Shown here: positions 10,640 to 21,840 of the stretch, in pieces | Position numbering within the stretch: position 1 is the first letter of the stretch | How the letters are laid out: each line of letters begins with the position of its first letter | Notes under the pieces: model-generated | What the model was told of the DNA's origin: nothing | The model's input: only the letters and a program-made list of their open reading frames with translations | Database searches by the model: none | Assembly: GCA_917880885.1 (NCBI GenBank) | Contig: OU862930.1 | Span: 31,254,040-31,318,039, forward strand | Reading direction: 5' to 3' | DNA from: Limnephilus marmoratus | Taxonomy: Eukaryota; Arthropoda; Insecta; Trichoptera; Limnephilidae | Length of the DNA: 64,000 nucleotides | Made by a program: the position numbers and the translations under genes

Positions 10640-11157
10640 AATATATATTTTTTTTTACATGAAGTCCACACAGGAGGCCCTGAGGAAAATAATTTCCCTG
10701 AGGGCCTATGTCATCTTTGGGGATGCTGTGTGGAGGGTTTTTTTAGGGAAAGGAAGGAGAGGAGAGTTCTGGGAAGGAAAAAGGTGTAAGGGGTGGGTAA
10801 GAATCTGGGGTTTAGTGTGTCCTAGTCATCAGGCCTAGACAAACCTCATTCCATGAACTCAGGCACCCCTGCTAAATCACCAAACGTAGCGAACCACTTG
10901 AGGTGACCTATGGCAGAGGTGTTGGTTATCCAATAAAGGTTCCCGGGGCGGCGGTACCCATTCCCGCCTCCCAAATTATTATATCCAAATATAAGTAAGT
11001 ATCCAGCACTTATTCTGTGTGTGTTCGGTAGTACCTATTTAAGCGAGCGGATGTTTTCCGTTTTGAAAATAAATAAGAACAAACATCGCTCAAGGTTTAC
11101 GGATGAGCAACTCCAATCGATTCTTAAAATAACTACTTACCACTAATATGACACCCG
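10640..11157. other. Repeat-like filler inside the hAT-like element
   Basis: Near 10674 a near-palindrome with AGGCCCTGAGG and CCTGAGGGCC arms appears; a similar AGGCCCTGAGGGAAATTATT lies at about 33502. A G/C-rich motif TCCCGGGGCGGCGGTACCC follows near 10940, of a kind common at LINE ends. No gene is visible. Confidence 0.4.
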
Positions 11158-12138
11158 ACTTAAAAAATAAGAGAAGTCATGTGTCTGGCTCAAGATAATT
11201 TACCATTTTACCCTCCTTTGAATGAAAATTTATAATAACTAGGTACTTACATATCTAACTAAATAAAGATTTAAACAATTGAGCATGGGTTTTAATTTTG
11301 AGACTGGCCCGCTTACACACGCAAAATCTTATAAATCGCCCTTAATAAAATCCACTTTGACACCCCTCCGTTACGTAATAAATTATAATTTCCAGCTCAT
11401 AATTCGTAAATGATCTGTTTGTATGGGCCTATAATAGAGATATGCTTAGATTGCAGAATTTTGTAATTATTCTGGTCAATGCCCGAATCCGGGGAATATT
11501 TTTTTTTTAACCACAGACAATTATTTGCCTTTTGAGCGGACCATAAACAAAGAATTGACGAGAAACGACAAATCGCTGTGAACTTTGAAAAATCGGGAGA
11601 TTTTGATGCCATTCCAGTAGATCGGGAGATGAAGTGAAAAATCGGGAGATCTCCCGCGAAATCGGGAGCTTCGGTAACACTGAAACCAATCCCGGATACG
11701 CCCATAGATAAACAATAGATCGACATCATCGTATTTTTTATATGAACAAAGTTTGTTACTTAACTTAACCACAGATATAACAGTCCAAAGAGTCGGTGAC
11801 ATCAAAACCAGGAAATTTAAGACCCAAGTTTCGTAGAATATGTATTTGAGGAACATTAGCGCGGCCAGTTTCATATAAATCGATATAAATTGGATTTGAG
11901 ATCAAAATACCTGGTCCTTCGATGACGGATGAAAACCAGCTCATCCCAAGAAGTCCGGTCGTACATCATAAGGTATTAAGGCATAAAAAATAATAATTTT
12001 TGTAAAATCACGCGTAGAATTCGCCACCAAGAGCCACTCTTTTTGCGTGATATTATAATCTAATTATAATAATATTATATTATATATATATAAGATGGTA
12101 CAAACAAAAGGTTATTTTAAATAATTTAATGTGTATGT

Positions 12139-14415
12139 TTGTGTAAAAAATTCTTCATTATGCCACAAACATTAAAATCACTGGTGAAGAAGCGCGGTGA
12201 ATTGAAAGCACAATTAACACGGTTTAAGAATTACCTACGAAGTGATTCAGTTGACGTAATAGAAACGGAAACAAGATTAGAGGAGGTAAACGCATTGTTA
12301 AATCGCTTTAAGAATATACAATCTCAGATCGAAGAGTTTGATAGTAACTCAGATGAAGCAGATAGCCAACTTGAGTGTTTTGAATTAGAATATTATCAAG
12401 TAGTGACGTTAGCAAAAAAATCCATAAAAAGCATTGAAAAAATTGGTGATACTAACAATATTAAAATCAAATTACCAACGTTTTCGCTTCCAGAATTTAG
12501 TGGTGATTACTCGAAATGGTTATCTTTTAAGGATGCTTTCGTCACATTAGTGGGTAATAACAAATCTTTAGATAATTTCCAGAAAAATTACTATTTGCGT
12601 GACTGTTTAAAAGGAAAGGCCTCAGAAATATTAGACGCACTTGAAATTACCCAAGACAATTTCGAAATAGCTTGGCAGGTTTTATCAAATAGATTTGAAA
12701 ATAAGCGTGTAATAGCTAATCAACATTTATATTCATTGTTTAAGCTCAAGGAATTAAAACAGGAAAGTCACGTCGCCTTGAGAAATTTATTAGATCAAAC
12801 ACAGTTACATTTGAATTCATTGAAAAACATAGGTCTACCCACGGAGTATTGGGATGTAATAATAATTTATATTTTGGCCAACAAATTAGATTCCAATACC
12901 CGGATCTATTGGGAACAATATCCAACTAAAGAAAAAATACCGACATTGCAAGAATTTTTAAAATGTTTGACAGATCGGGCGATAGTATTGGAAGCATCGG
13001 AAGCAACATGTTCCACAGCCAAACCTGTATTTGCGCATCATAAACCGTCAAGTTACAAAAAGGAATCTTCAGTTTCATTATTGTCGCAAAGGTTGAAATG
13101 CATTGTTTGTAAGGAAAATCATAAGATTTATTTCTGTAAACAGTTTTTGAAACTAAACCAACATGAACGGTTTGAGAAAATCAAGCAATTACAAGCTTGC
13201 ATCAAGTGTTTAAATGTAGGTCATTCAACTAAAGAATGCAGGAGTAAGAATAATTGTAGAACTTGCAATAAGGCAGGACACAACACGTTACTCCATATTT
13301 TCCCTAAAGAGGATCAAGACACTGAGAATAGCATGGATCAAGTACCAGTCTCAAACCATTCCACCTTTGGAGAAACAGAAAAAACAATTTTGTTATCAAC
13401 GGCAATGGTGAACGTAAAGGACAGTAATGGAATTATTCATTCAGCGAGAGTATTGTTGGATAATGGTTCTCAGGTGAATTTCATAACTGAACGATTTGCT
13501 AAAAAATTAAACATAAAGTACAAGTCATTAAATATGCCGGTCTCTGGGTTACATAATAATATAACAAATATAAAGAAGAGCATCTCGTTTGAATTTTCAT
13601 CAATAAACTCTAATTACAAAAAACTTCTTACTTGCTTGGTATTACAAGAAATCACCAGCAAGTTACCGCAGACCTCTTTTCCAAAAAGAGAGGCAAACAT
13701 ACCACCAGGATTGAAATTGGCCGATCCTGAATTTTCCACTTCCGGTCATGTGGATATATTACTCGGCTCCGAACTATTTTGGGAAATGCTGACCACTGAC
13801 CAATTGAGATTAGGAACAATTGGACCTACGCTGCAACGCACTGAACTTGGATGGATATTATTCGGGCCAATTAGAACGTGCACTACAAAAAAAGAGCAAG
13901 AATCATCCTCATGTCACTTATCTTTAAATGTGATTCACAATCAAATTGAAAGATTTTGGAAACAGGAGGAATTGGTGTCCATCAAGCACCAAAATTATGA
14001 AGAAAAGGCATGTGAAGAGAGCTTCACGTCCACCCAAAAAAGGGATGAAAATGGGCGTTTTGAAGTAAGCTTACCATTTCGACCTTGTATAGATCAAATA
14101 GGTACTTCCTTGCCTATGGCAGAAAAAAGATTTTTAAACTTGGAAAAGAAATTATCTTCTAATATGGATTTGAAACTTCAATACATTAAATTCATGGAAG
14201 AATATAAAAACTTAGGTCATATGACAAAATTTGAACCAGTTTCAAATGAAGAAAAATCATACTATTTACCTCATCTTGCAATCAAAAAGGAAACCAGCAG
14301 CACTACCAAACTAAGAGTGGTGTTCGACGGCTCCGCAAAAACCTCCAGCGGGATATCAATAAACGACGCGTTAATGGTTGGTCCAATAATACAAAATGAT
14401 TTATACACCCATTAA
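12139..14415 (+). pseudogene. BEL/Pao Gag-protease-RT N-terminal frame
   Basis: The 758-codon frame holds a Gag-like region (residues about 1-310), then cysteine-rich knuckles at about 327-385 (CIVCKENHKIYFC, CIKCLNVGHSTKEC, CRTCNKAGH). A retroviral-type aspartic protease follows at about 425-560 with the active-site motif LLDNGSQ, where BEL elements more often have D-S-G. The reverse-transcriptase N-terminal part comes last, with KLRVVFDGSA and INDALMVGP. The frame stops at 14415 within the RT domain, and the domain continues in the overlapping frame from 14396, so a one-base indel separates them. An upstream ATG at 12160 (MPQTLKS...) is an alternative start. It acts in particle assembly and cDNA synthesis when intact. 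Confidence 0.85.
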
Positions 14416-15724
14416 TTTGTTGAATTTTAGAAAATATCAAGTGGTATTGACGGCTGACATAGAGAAAATGTACAGGCAGGTCAACATTAGAGAGGAGGAC
14501 CGCGTCTTCCAAAAAATACTTTGGCGAGCATCTCCAGAAGAGGAAATGGGCCACTTCAAGTTAAATACGATAACTTATGGTATGGGACCGTCATCTTTCT
14601 TAGCCACGCGTTGCTTGAAGCAGCTGAGTATGGAAAACGCACACTTGTATCCTGAAGCTAGTCTCATTTTAGAGAAAGATTTTTACATGGATGATCTAAT
14701 TACAGGTGGAGACGATGTGGAATCCTGTAATTTGTTAAAAGAACAGTTAATCTCCATAATGAATTCGGCCGGTATGAACTTAAGAAAATGGCGGTCTAAT
14801 TCTTCTGATTTGTCATCGGAGGCCGGTCAGGCCACTGATATGGTAATTTTGGACAAACCAGAAGGAGAAAAAATTCTAGGCTTAGCTTGGAATTGCCAAA
14901 AAGATAGTTTTTTATATCACGTGGTACTACCGTCACATCCTATTTATAATAAACGGAATATTTTGTCGCTGATTGCTAGTATTTTCGATCCATTAGGTTT
15001 GCTAGGACCAGTAACCTTGAATGCTAAACTTATTATGCAGAGATTATGGCAAGAAAAGATATCTTGGGATGAAGAAATACCTATAGAAATTCTGAAGCTT
15101 TGGAAAAAATATTTAGAAGATTTAAAAGGTGTAAATTCTTTTCAAATACCTAGAAAAATTATATGTAATCAAACTGTAAATATACAATTGCACGGATTTT
15201 GTGACGCATCCCAAAAAGCATATGCTGCTTGCGTATATATGCTATCCACAGACCAATCAGGAAAACGGCATTCTCAATTAATCACAGCTAAATCAAGAGT
15301 AGCTCCATTAAAAACCATTTCCTTGCCTAAATTGGAATTATGTGGTGCTGTTCTGTTAACAAAAGTTGTTGAAAAAGTAAAGGAATCCCTACTTATACCT
15401 TTGGATAAAACATTTTATTGGTGTGATTCCACTATAACTCTATGCTGGATAGGAAATCAACCAGCGCGATGGAATACATTCGTTGCAAACAGAGTTGCAG
15501 AAATACAGGAAAGAAGCGAAACCAGTCAATGGAAGCATGTCAACTCCGAAGATAACGCTGCGGATATTTTATCAAGAGGAACCAGTGCTAAAAGTCTATT
15601 TTCTTCAGAAATCTGGTGGAGAGGTCCTAATTGGTTAACTCAAGATGAAGTAACTTGGCCGAACTATAAGGAAATTTGCATCGATCCACCGGAATTATTA
15701 AGATGGATTGTAGGTGCTACATAA
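14396..15724 (+). pseudogene. BEL/Pao reverse transcriptase and RNase H frame
   Basis: This frame continues the RT domain broken at 14415. It shows VLTADIEKMYRQ, then the catalytic box FYMDDLITGG at about residues 95-104, and a connection region with SIFDPLGLLGP. A BEL-type RNase H follows, with HGFCDASQKAY, LPKLELCGA and FYWCDST. It ends at a stop at 15722-15724, followed by about 190 bases of A/T-rich sequence before the integrase frame begins. In intact BEL polyproteins these domains are continuous, so the stop and spacer are lesions in this copy. Confidence 0.85.
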
Positions 15725-15918
15725 AACAAAAACAAAAAATTTTGTGATTTCAAAAAATTTTGTGAATTTAAAATATTATAATTAAAAAAAAAACTGCAAT
15801 ATGAAATATTATAATCAATTAGAAATTTGTAAACTTAAATGTACAAATTACTAAAATAAAATTCAAATAAAAAAAAAAATAAAAAAAATTAAAAACCAAA
15901 ATAAATTTAACCGTCAGT
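15725..15918. repeat. A/T-rich interruption between RNase H and integrase
   Basis: The stretch is almost only A and T, with repeated CAAAAAATTTTGTG-like units and A runs. It carries no conserved coding sequence and separates two domains that are normally fused. Confidence 0.7.
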
Positions 15919-16926
15919 ATGAATAAAGATTGGGAATTGTTTTATCGTTTTTCCTCTCTCACGCGTTTACAAAGAGTAACTGCTTATATCCTACGTTTCA
16001 TTAATAATACAAGAAAAACACATACATTTAGCGGACAACTTTCTATAATAGAATTAAACAAGTCATTACAATCATTAATAATAGTCGCTCAATCTTATTC
16101 ATTTTCAAAGGAAATTAAAACATTAAAGGCGGGAAAAAACTTAGATAAAACCAGTCATCTCAAATCATTAAGCCCATTTATACATATGGATTTATTGCAT
16201 GTAGGTGGGAGATTATCCAGAGGAAAACTGATACATGAAGCACAAAAACATTCGATATTACTACCTCACGATAACCCTCTAACAAAGTTAATCATTAAAC
16301 ATTTTCATTATACAAATTTGCATGTAGGTACTCAAACGTTACTAGCACTTATTAGGCTAAAATATTGGCCTATAATGGCAAAAAATGCTATTAAAAAAAT
16401 ACTCAAAAATTGTATTGTGTGCTTCAAATGCAGTCCAAAAACAAGTCATCAAATAATGTCTGATCTTCCAGAGGATAGAGTGTCACCAAGTAGATCGTTC
16501 TCTGTTACAGGACTGGATTACGCAGGGCCAATCTTAATAAAGTCTGGAATCAGTAGGAGATCCAATTCAGTCAAGTCTTATATCTGTTTATTTATATGCT
16601 TCTCTACTAAAGCAGTTCATTTAGAACTGGTCACCTCTCTGACTACAGATGCATTTCTTAATTGTTTAAAGCGTTTCATTTCTAGACGTGGAAAACCTAG
16701 TAAATTGTATTCTGATAATGCTACTACATTTGTTGGAGCGAATAATGAATTGAAAAATATGTATAATTTATATGTCTCTCAAAAGGAAATAGCTAATTAC
16801 TTAACTAACATGTCTATTCAGTGGGTTTTTATCCCACCTAAAGGTCCTCATCATGGAGGTCTTTGGGAATCTAACATAAAAAGTGTGAAATATCACGTAA
16901 AAGAGTGGCAAATGTCTCTTCATTAA
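15919..16926 (+). pseudogene. BEL/Pao integrase frame
   Basis: The frame opens with FSSLTRLQRVTAYILRF, the usual BEL sequence before the integrase. It then has an H-H-C-C zinc-binding region (HFHYTNLHVGTQ, CIVCFKC) and the catalytic core. The acidic residues are visible in GLDYAGP, YSDNATTFVG and HHGGLWESNIK, consistent with D-D-E. The frame stops at 16926, and the C-terminal domain lies in the overlapping frame from 16905, so a one-base indel is present. Confidence 0.85.
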
Positions 16927-17420
16927 CATATGAAGAGATGTGTACGTTATTATACCAAATAGAGTCCTGCATAAATTCTAGGCCTTTAATTCCACTATCC
17001 AATGATCCCCTCGACCTCTTCGCACTTACTCCAGGTCACTTTCTTATTGGTGATAACCTGTCAGCTGTAGCTGAACCTGACCTACAACAGATTCCCATAA
17101 ACAGACTTAATAATTTCCAAAAACTAAGCCAGCTAAGACATAGCTTCTGGTCAAGATGGAGAATTGAATATCTGGGAGAGCTGCAGCAAAGGACTAAATG
17201 GACGGATGGGAACAGGCGACAACTAAAGACTGGGGACTTAGTTATCATCAAAGACGACAACGCACCACCAAATTTATGGAGGATGGGACGTATCATCGCC
17301 ACTCACCCTGGACAAGATGGGATAACCCGTGTAGTCACCTTGAAGACGCAGCAAGGGTCTATGAAAAGACCCATTACCAAATTGTGTCTTCTACCGATGG
17401 ACGATGCTATCACATCTTAG
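16905..17420 (+). pseudogene. BEL/Pao integrase C-terminal domain
   Basis: The frame continues the integrase with the BEL signatures CINSRPL, LTPGHFLIG and a terminal domain with GDLVIIKDDN, WRMGRI and R-P-I-T-K-L-C-L-L-P. Downstream in another frame is a short lysine/serine-rich tandem duplication (KKSS / KKPS units, about 17450-17530). It belongs to the same element and is not an independent gene. Confidence 0.8.
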
Positions 17421-17850
17421 AAGACCTGGATCAAAATAAACCACTAACATCTAAGAAGAGCAGTATCAAAAAGAAGTCATCTTTACTAAGGCCAAGGATC
17501 AAAAAGAAGCCATCTTTCTTGAGAACAAGAACTGCAGAGGCTATCGATCTAGGATCAAGAAGATGAACCTGTTTTAATTTAGTGTTATTTTTTTTTATGC
17601 TTCTTCTAATGATTTACTTCAATTTATTATTTTATTGTTTCTAAACTAACTACAACAATCAATGAATTACGATATATGTATTAGCTAGTTTCAGCTCTCT
17701 TTTTATTTTTAAGAAATAATTTAATCTTTCTAATTAAAAAAATATATATATTCTGACAAATAATAATAATCAATTTTAACTTTTATATGGTTCTAAAAAG
17801 AACTTTAATTTAATTTCAGCCCTTTTTGTCGGGGAGCTATGGTTAAAATT

Positions 17851-18188
17851 GATATTTATTAAGTAGGTACTTGTTCTATGAGATTACTTCTAGGCAAGTA
17901 CCTACCTAATTTTATTATTTTCTTTCTATTCGAATTAGTTCTATAAAAAAAAAGAATGTAGCTTTTTTGTCTTAGGAGAAAAAAATGTGTTCCATTTTAA
18001 AACTCTAGCCATACTGTAATACTTTTTGGATGAAAATCAAGAAATATATAAAGTACGATCAGACAAATGCAAAAACTGTTTAATTTGCAAAGGCGAGTAG
18101 CATAGAAAATCTCCAACTGCAAGATCACACAATAAGAGCGTAAAAAACGCCAATACCCATTTCATAATTTTAGAGGCAACTCGGGCAA
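17851..18188. other. Possible 3' LTR region or flank of the BEL element
   Basis: This is AT-rich sequence with no frame. By position a 3' LTR should begin near 17836, but I cannot find a matching copy before 11911, so the LTR is not supported. Confidence 0.3.
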
Positions 18189-18593
18189 TTATTTGTGAGT
18201 AATAGGTGAGTTGGGTTGGGGTAAGTGCATATACGGGGGAAGTGCATCTAAGCCTCTTTGCTTTGTTATAAATAATATCCCAGGGTTGCCATCTAATAAG
18301 ATATATAACAAAACACTGTCTTCAGTTCCCACACGTAGATGGTACTATTCCAAGCTTCGGTTGACCTGTGACACCATTTGAAATAATGACAGTTGTTTGA
18401 TGTCAACATGCGAGTAGTGTGTGTCTTTTCAATCCACCTTATATTTCGATAATCTCTTGTGCCAGGACGCTGTAATTAGGTGAGTACCTTTATTTTGAAT
18501 TGCAGTTTGGGATGTACGCATTGATTTTATGATTACATTCACGGATTATGATTAATAAGACTAAATGCACTTCCCCCTTTTATATTAAGTCAA

Positions 18594-18700
18594 TAATAAT
18601 AATAATAATATTTGGCTGATTTATAAAGCGCCGTTTTCGTGAAAAATCACCTCAAGGGCGCTGTACGTATAAGCACATATAATCAAATAAAATTAATACG
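18594..18700. repeat. (AAT)n with retroelement 3'-tail repeat
   Basis: An (AAT)n run is followed by GCGCCGTTTTCGTGAAAAATC and CACCTCAAGGGCGCTGTA. The same order, (AAT)n then GCGCTGTTTTTGCGAAAAATC and CGCCTCAAGAGCGCTGTA, recurs at 34847-34920. Read on the minus strand, each is a hairpin-like 3' tail ending in (ATT)n, as expected for a non-LTR retroelement or a SINE. Confidence 0.6.
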
Positions 18701-19407
18701 ATAGGCTTACAACTAAGATTCAAAATTATAATTAGGGACTTTACATCTAAGATTTACATGTGGCTAGTGACTTACGACTAAGACCTATTACTACTGACAT
18801 AAAACTAGTGACATACATGTATATTTACAACAGTGAATTAAAATTAGAGATTTACAATTAAAATAGGTATTTACATATAACAATAAATATTTTCAGTTTT
18901 GCCAGATATCTAATATTACCAAGTGATCGACAAAACTCTACAGGTGTAGGTACAGACAGCTAACAAAGAAGTATGTTATTGCTGCAAGTCGGAGCAGTTT
19001 GAGGATTTTATATATGTATATATATATATATACATATAAATATTTTATTCTACACATTTTACAAATTATTTTATACCCTTTTTCAATATTAATATTAATA
19101 TTGTTAGCGCCAGAAGTCGTGGAAGAAGTCGTGGGGGAAGTGCAGCTACGTAGCAGTGCAGTTACCCGACAAAATTTTGTATGAAGAATTTCCAACTAGT
19201 GATGTGTAGTGCGATTTTTTTTTCTTTTTAATTTTTTCAATAATTATTGTGAAATTTCAAATATAATATCTATTTTGCTCTATTTCCATGAACATAAACC
19301 ATGTCAATTTCCTATTTTTGGATTTTTAAGGCAGTTTTTGTTTTCAATTTTTGTAGATACTCGGCCATTTGATTATTATAAGTATTCATTATTTTACAGA
19401 ATTCAAA

Positions 19408-19515
19408 ATGCCGAGGAACTATACACGAAGAACTGATAAGGCTGCTTCTTATACAAAGTAACAACTTTTAGAAGCAGTAGTTGAGGTGAAAAGTGGCCGT
19501 ATGAGTGGATATTAT
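19408..19515 (+). pseudogene. psq/CENP-B-type HTH fragment of a pogo/Tigger transposase
   Basis: The ATG at 19408 opens MPRNYTRRTDKAASYTK, then a stop, then QLLEAVVEVKSGRMSGYYE. The MPRNY...S-x-E-x-L-x-x-A-V pattern is characteristic of the N-terminal helix-turn-helix of pogo/Tigger-like transposases and jerky-like proteins. Only about 36 codons remain and one is a stop. The matching C-terminal part lies on the opposite strand, at 19650-20090. Confidence 0.6.
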
Positions 19516-19649
19516 GAAATTATCTGATCAATGCACACTTTGTAATCAATTTCTTGGTTATTTCCCATTTTTCTATGACTTTATGTTGGTTTTTAATGTT
19601 AACGTTAACCTTTGAAGAAATAACATCTTGAGACGTTTCCCACCGCGAT

Positions 19650-20090
19650 AATGCTAATGGGTCAAATTTATTTTTTGGTTATTACTTGACGGTCATACGG
19701 ATAAATTCCACCTTTCCTAAATCCGTTGCGTATTATTTTGGGATCGAGATCATTCCAGATTTCTGTTATTATTTTTGAAAACTCCTTTTTTTTAAAGTTT
19801 GGATCCAACATGCAGTCTTTGCCATTTCACTAAATACTGATCCCACGAATCTTTCAGTGACTTAACCACACTTTAATCTAGCGGTTGAAGTAAATGGCTT
19901 GAGTAGGGAGGTAATTTAATATAATTTTATGTAAAGGGAAACAAGTTCTCTATATTCCTTTTTTGACCGCGCAAAACCAAATTTTTCCATGGTGTATAAA
20001 TTATCAACCAATCTCAGCAGATAAAACAGTGCTTCGTCCCAGTGAGTTGGATTTGTTTCCTCGTCTTCTGGTTACATAACACATTATTGT
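19650..20090 (-). pseudogene. C-terminal DDE_1 fragment of a pogo/Tigger transposase
   Basis: On the minus strand, WNDLDPKIIRNGF and KGGIYPYDR are read from about 19760 to 19680. This is the motif after the catalytic domain in pogo/Tigger transposases. Upstream on the same strand, near 20010-20060, is THWDEALFYLLRL. Stops and frameshifts are frequent. Its orientation is opposite to the HTH fragment at 19408, so the original gene has been rearranged by internal inversion or by two insertions. Confidence 0.5.
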
Positions 20091-20779
20091 AGATCTTGGT
20101 ATCCCAAGTTTTTTTTGCCGCCTAGATAATAACGTTGAATAAAAAAAATATTAAAAACAAATATTAATACTATACCCCACCACTAGCAGTAAGTATGTCG
20201 CACTTCCCCCGCTTTTTAAGCAATTTTATTGAATATTTTTGGTATTAGAACAAATTTGCTGTCATTATAAACCACAATAGTATATTTATAATATTTTTAA
20301 GCTTGTCAGTTAATATGTTTTCATTGTTTGTACAATTTAACATAAATAATACATCCAGATGCTCTTACCCCACATCCGGGGAAGTGCGAATCTTCCCTCA
20401 GTTTTCTTAAAATGCCTTAAATCTCAGCAATCCTGTGAGGTAACATTCTGTTTTTAATAGGCTTGTGTTATGAATGATTAATCATCAATCTATCAAAGTT
20501 TAATACCACAATCACATCTAGTTTGCGATCAGTTGAAAGTCCATCTCGACAATTTGTATGCTGCACTTACCCCAACTCACAAATAAAAAACATTTATATA
20601 AAATTATATTACTATAATTAATATTTATTAATTGTTTTTGTGTTTAAATAAATTTATTTAAAATTAAATTAGATAAATTTTATTTTAGTATATGTATCTT
20701 GTTTTTTTATAATTTTTTCAATGTTATTTGCCTCCGCCGATTCGCGATTGTTTATATCTAGAGCGATTAGATTCTTTAT

Positions 20780-21665
20780 ATCTGGACACTAGAGCGGGCT
20801 GTCGTATCAATAATCTGTGCCTAAATCATATTAGCTATGCGGACGACATGATTCTCCTAGCTCCGTCGATCAAGGGGTTGAGAATATTAGGTACTAAAAA
20901 TCTGTGAGGAATACGCAAATAATAAACCACAACATGATGTACAACCCCAAGAAAACGGAGCTAATTGCATTCCACCATGGAAAAAATCCCGAGAAGATGC
21001 TCCCCGTACAACTTAACGAGGAAACTATAAGCACATCCACGAATGTAAAATACTTGGGGCACATCATTACTGAAGACCTCTCAGATGATGGTGATATTGA
21101 ACGACAGAGAAGAAGTATCAGTGTTTTGTCAAATATGATTGCCCGAAGATTCTTCCGATGCAGCAATAATGTTAAAAAAACATTATTTAATGCATTCTGC
21201 ACTAGTCTGTATACATGTGAAACATCGTGTCAATACCGAGTAAGCTCAATGGAACGTCTCCGGATCCAATATAATGATGCGTGCAGAATCATATTTGGAT
21301 TCAGAATGTATAGCAGCGCTTCAACAATGTTCACAGAATTAGGACTCCATGGATTCGCCAGTCTGATGAGACACCAGGTCACTGGAGCCAGGATGTGGCT
21401 AATGGCCTCCGACAACACGTTGGTGACCGCAGCCTTCCAGCATCAAGCTCTCCACTCCTGAGTGAGCGATGGGCCCGAGCGCACTCAAGATCACGCCCTG
21501 CATAATAATTGATTATTTATTTTTGTTATTATAAATTTTTATTGTATTATTTTTTTTTCTATTTATGTTCTTATTTCTTTACTGTGTAAATATAAAAATA
21601 TGTATAACTATATGGGACGTGTGGGATTGCACTATCCTCCCCACATCCTGGAATAAAGATTATTT
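20780..21665 (+). mobile_element. 5'-truncated non-LTR retrotransposon (CR1/L2-like), RT C-terminal part and 3' UTR
   Basis: The frame holds ISYADDMILLAPS (RT catalytic box), YNPKKTELIAF, VKYLGHIITEDLSDD and a C-terminal region down to a stop near 21462. One frameshift separates the YADD part from the longer frame at 20904. The 3' UTR ends with CACTATCCTCCCCACATCCTGGAATAAA, shown here in two parts as CACTATCCTCCCC and ACATCCTGGAATAAA. The N-terminal RT and the endonuclease are absent. A short tail of the same family lies at about 6292-6340. The clade is uncertain. Confidence 0.75.
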
Positions 21666-21805
21666 ATTATTTTTAATTGTAAAACTAACGTTTTTAAGAC
21701 AAGATTTTTTTATGCATAGCACAAAGGGTAACAATTATTATAAGCAATAATTATGAGCCTGAAACACTCATCCACATTGAAAAATCTTCCGAGAAAAGAT
21801 ACATA

Positions 21806-21840
21806 TGACGCCAACGGGACTTGAACCCGTGTTCTCTCGA
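21806..21840 (-). tRNA. tRNA-like 3' half (T arm and acceptor strand) at the R4-like junction
   Basis: On the minus strand the sequence ACGGG-TTCAAGT-CCCGT forms a perfect T arm with a B-box, followed by TGGCGTC and a discriminator A. The 5' half (acceptor 5' strand, D arm, anticodon) is missing. The poly-A of the R4-like element abuts the fragment directly at 21841. It may be a broken tRNA gene or the remains of a tRNA-derived SINE; no anticodon can be read. Confidence 0.5.

Larger units (their letters stand above)
9158..11682. mobile_element. hAT-like transposon carrying a zinc-finger array
   Basis: The 8-mer AAACCAAT lies at 9150-9157 and again at 11683-11690. Between the copies the sequence starts CAGTGTTACCGAA and ends TTCGGTAACACTG, a perfect 13-bp terminal inverted repeat. 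An 8-bp duplication and CAGTG-type ends fit the hAT superfamily. Subterminal ATCGGGAGA repeats occur several times near both ends, all in the same orientation. No hAT transposase is visible inside; a degenerate C2H2 zinc-finger array occupies 9818-10580. The element therefore appears to be non-autonomous with captured host sequence. A related sequence at 26593-26616 shows what the unoccupied target looked like. Confidence 0.85.
11911..17850 (+). mobile_element. BEL/Pao LTR retrotransposon, internal region
   Basis: Four overlapping or adjacent frames give, in order, Gag with zinc knuckles, aspartic protease, reverse transcriptase, RNase H and integrase, the BEL/Pao order. CTGGTCCTTCGATGACGG at 11911 resembles the start of BEL internal regions. 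GTCGGGGAGCTATGG at 17828 is a plausible polypurine-type end. I could not find matching direct LTRs at the two sides. The copy has at least two frameshifts and a 0.2-kb A/T-rich interruption between RNase H and integrase, so it is a broken copy. Confidence 0.85.
18211..20577. mobile_element. pogo-like TIR element with scrambled interior
   Basis: TTGGGGTAAGTGCA at 18216-18229 recurs as its reverse complement at 20562-20575. Both copies lie in a context like GTGAG-TTGGGG, and TTATTTGTGAG is present on both outer sides. GCACTTCCCC-type motifs recur inside. The interior holds a psq-type DNA-binding segment on the plus strand and pogo/Tigger transposase C-terminal fragments on the minus strand. No intact transposase is present. 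Exact ends and target duplication are unclear because the left end has a small GTTGGGT duplication. Confidence 0.6.

Noticed and set aside
11397..11874. Overlapping minus-strand frames
   Set aside because: They span the right end of the hAT-like element and its flank, so no single origin is possible.
17836..18060. 3' LTR of the BEL element
   Set aside because: No direct repeat of it exists upstream of 11911, so the call is not supported.
21806..21840. A functional tRNA gene
   Set aside because: Only the T arm and the acceptor 3' strand are present; no anticodon or D arm exists on either side.
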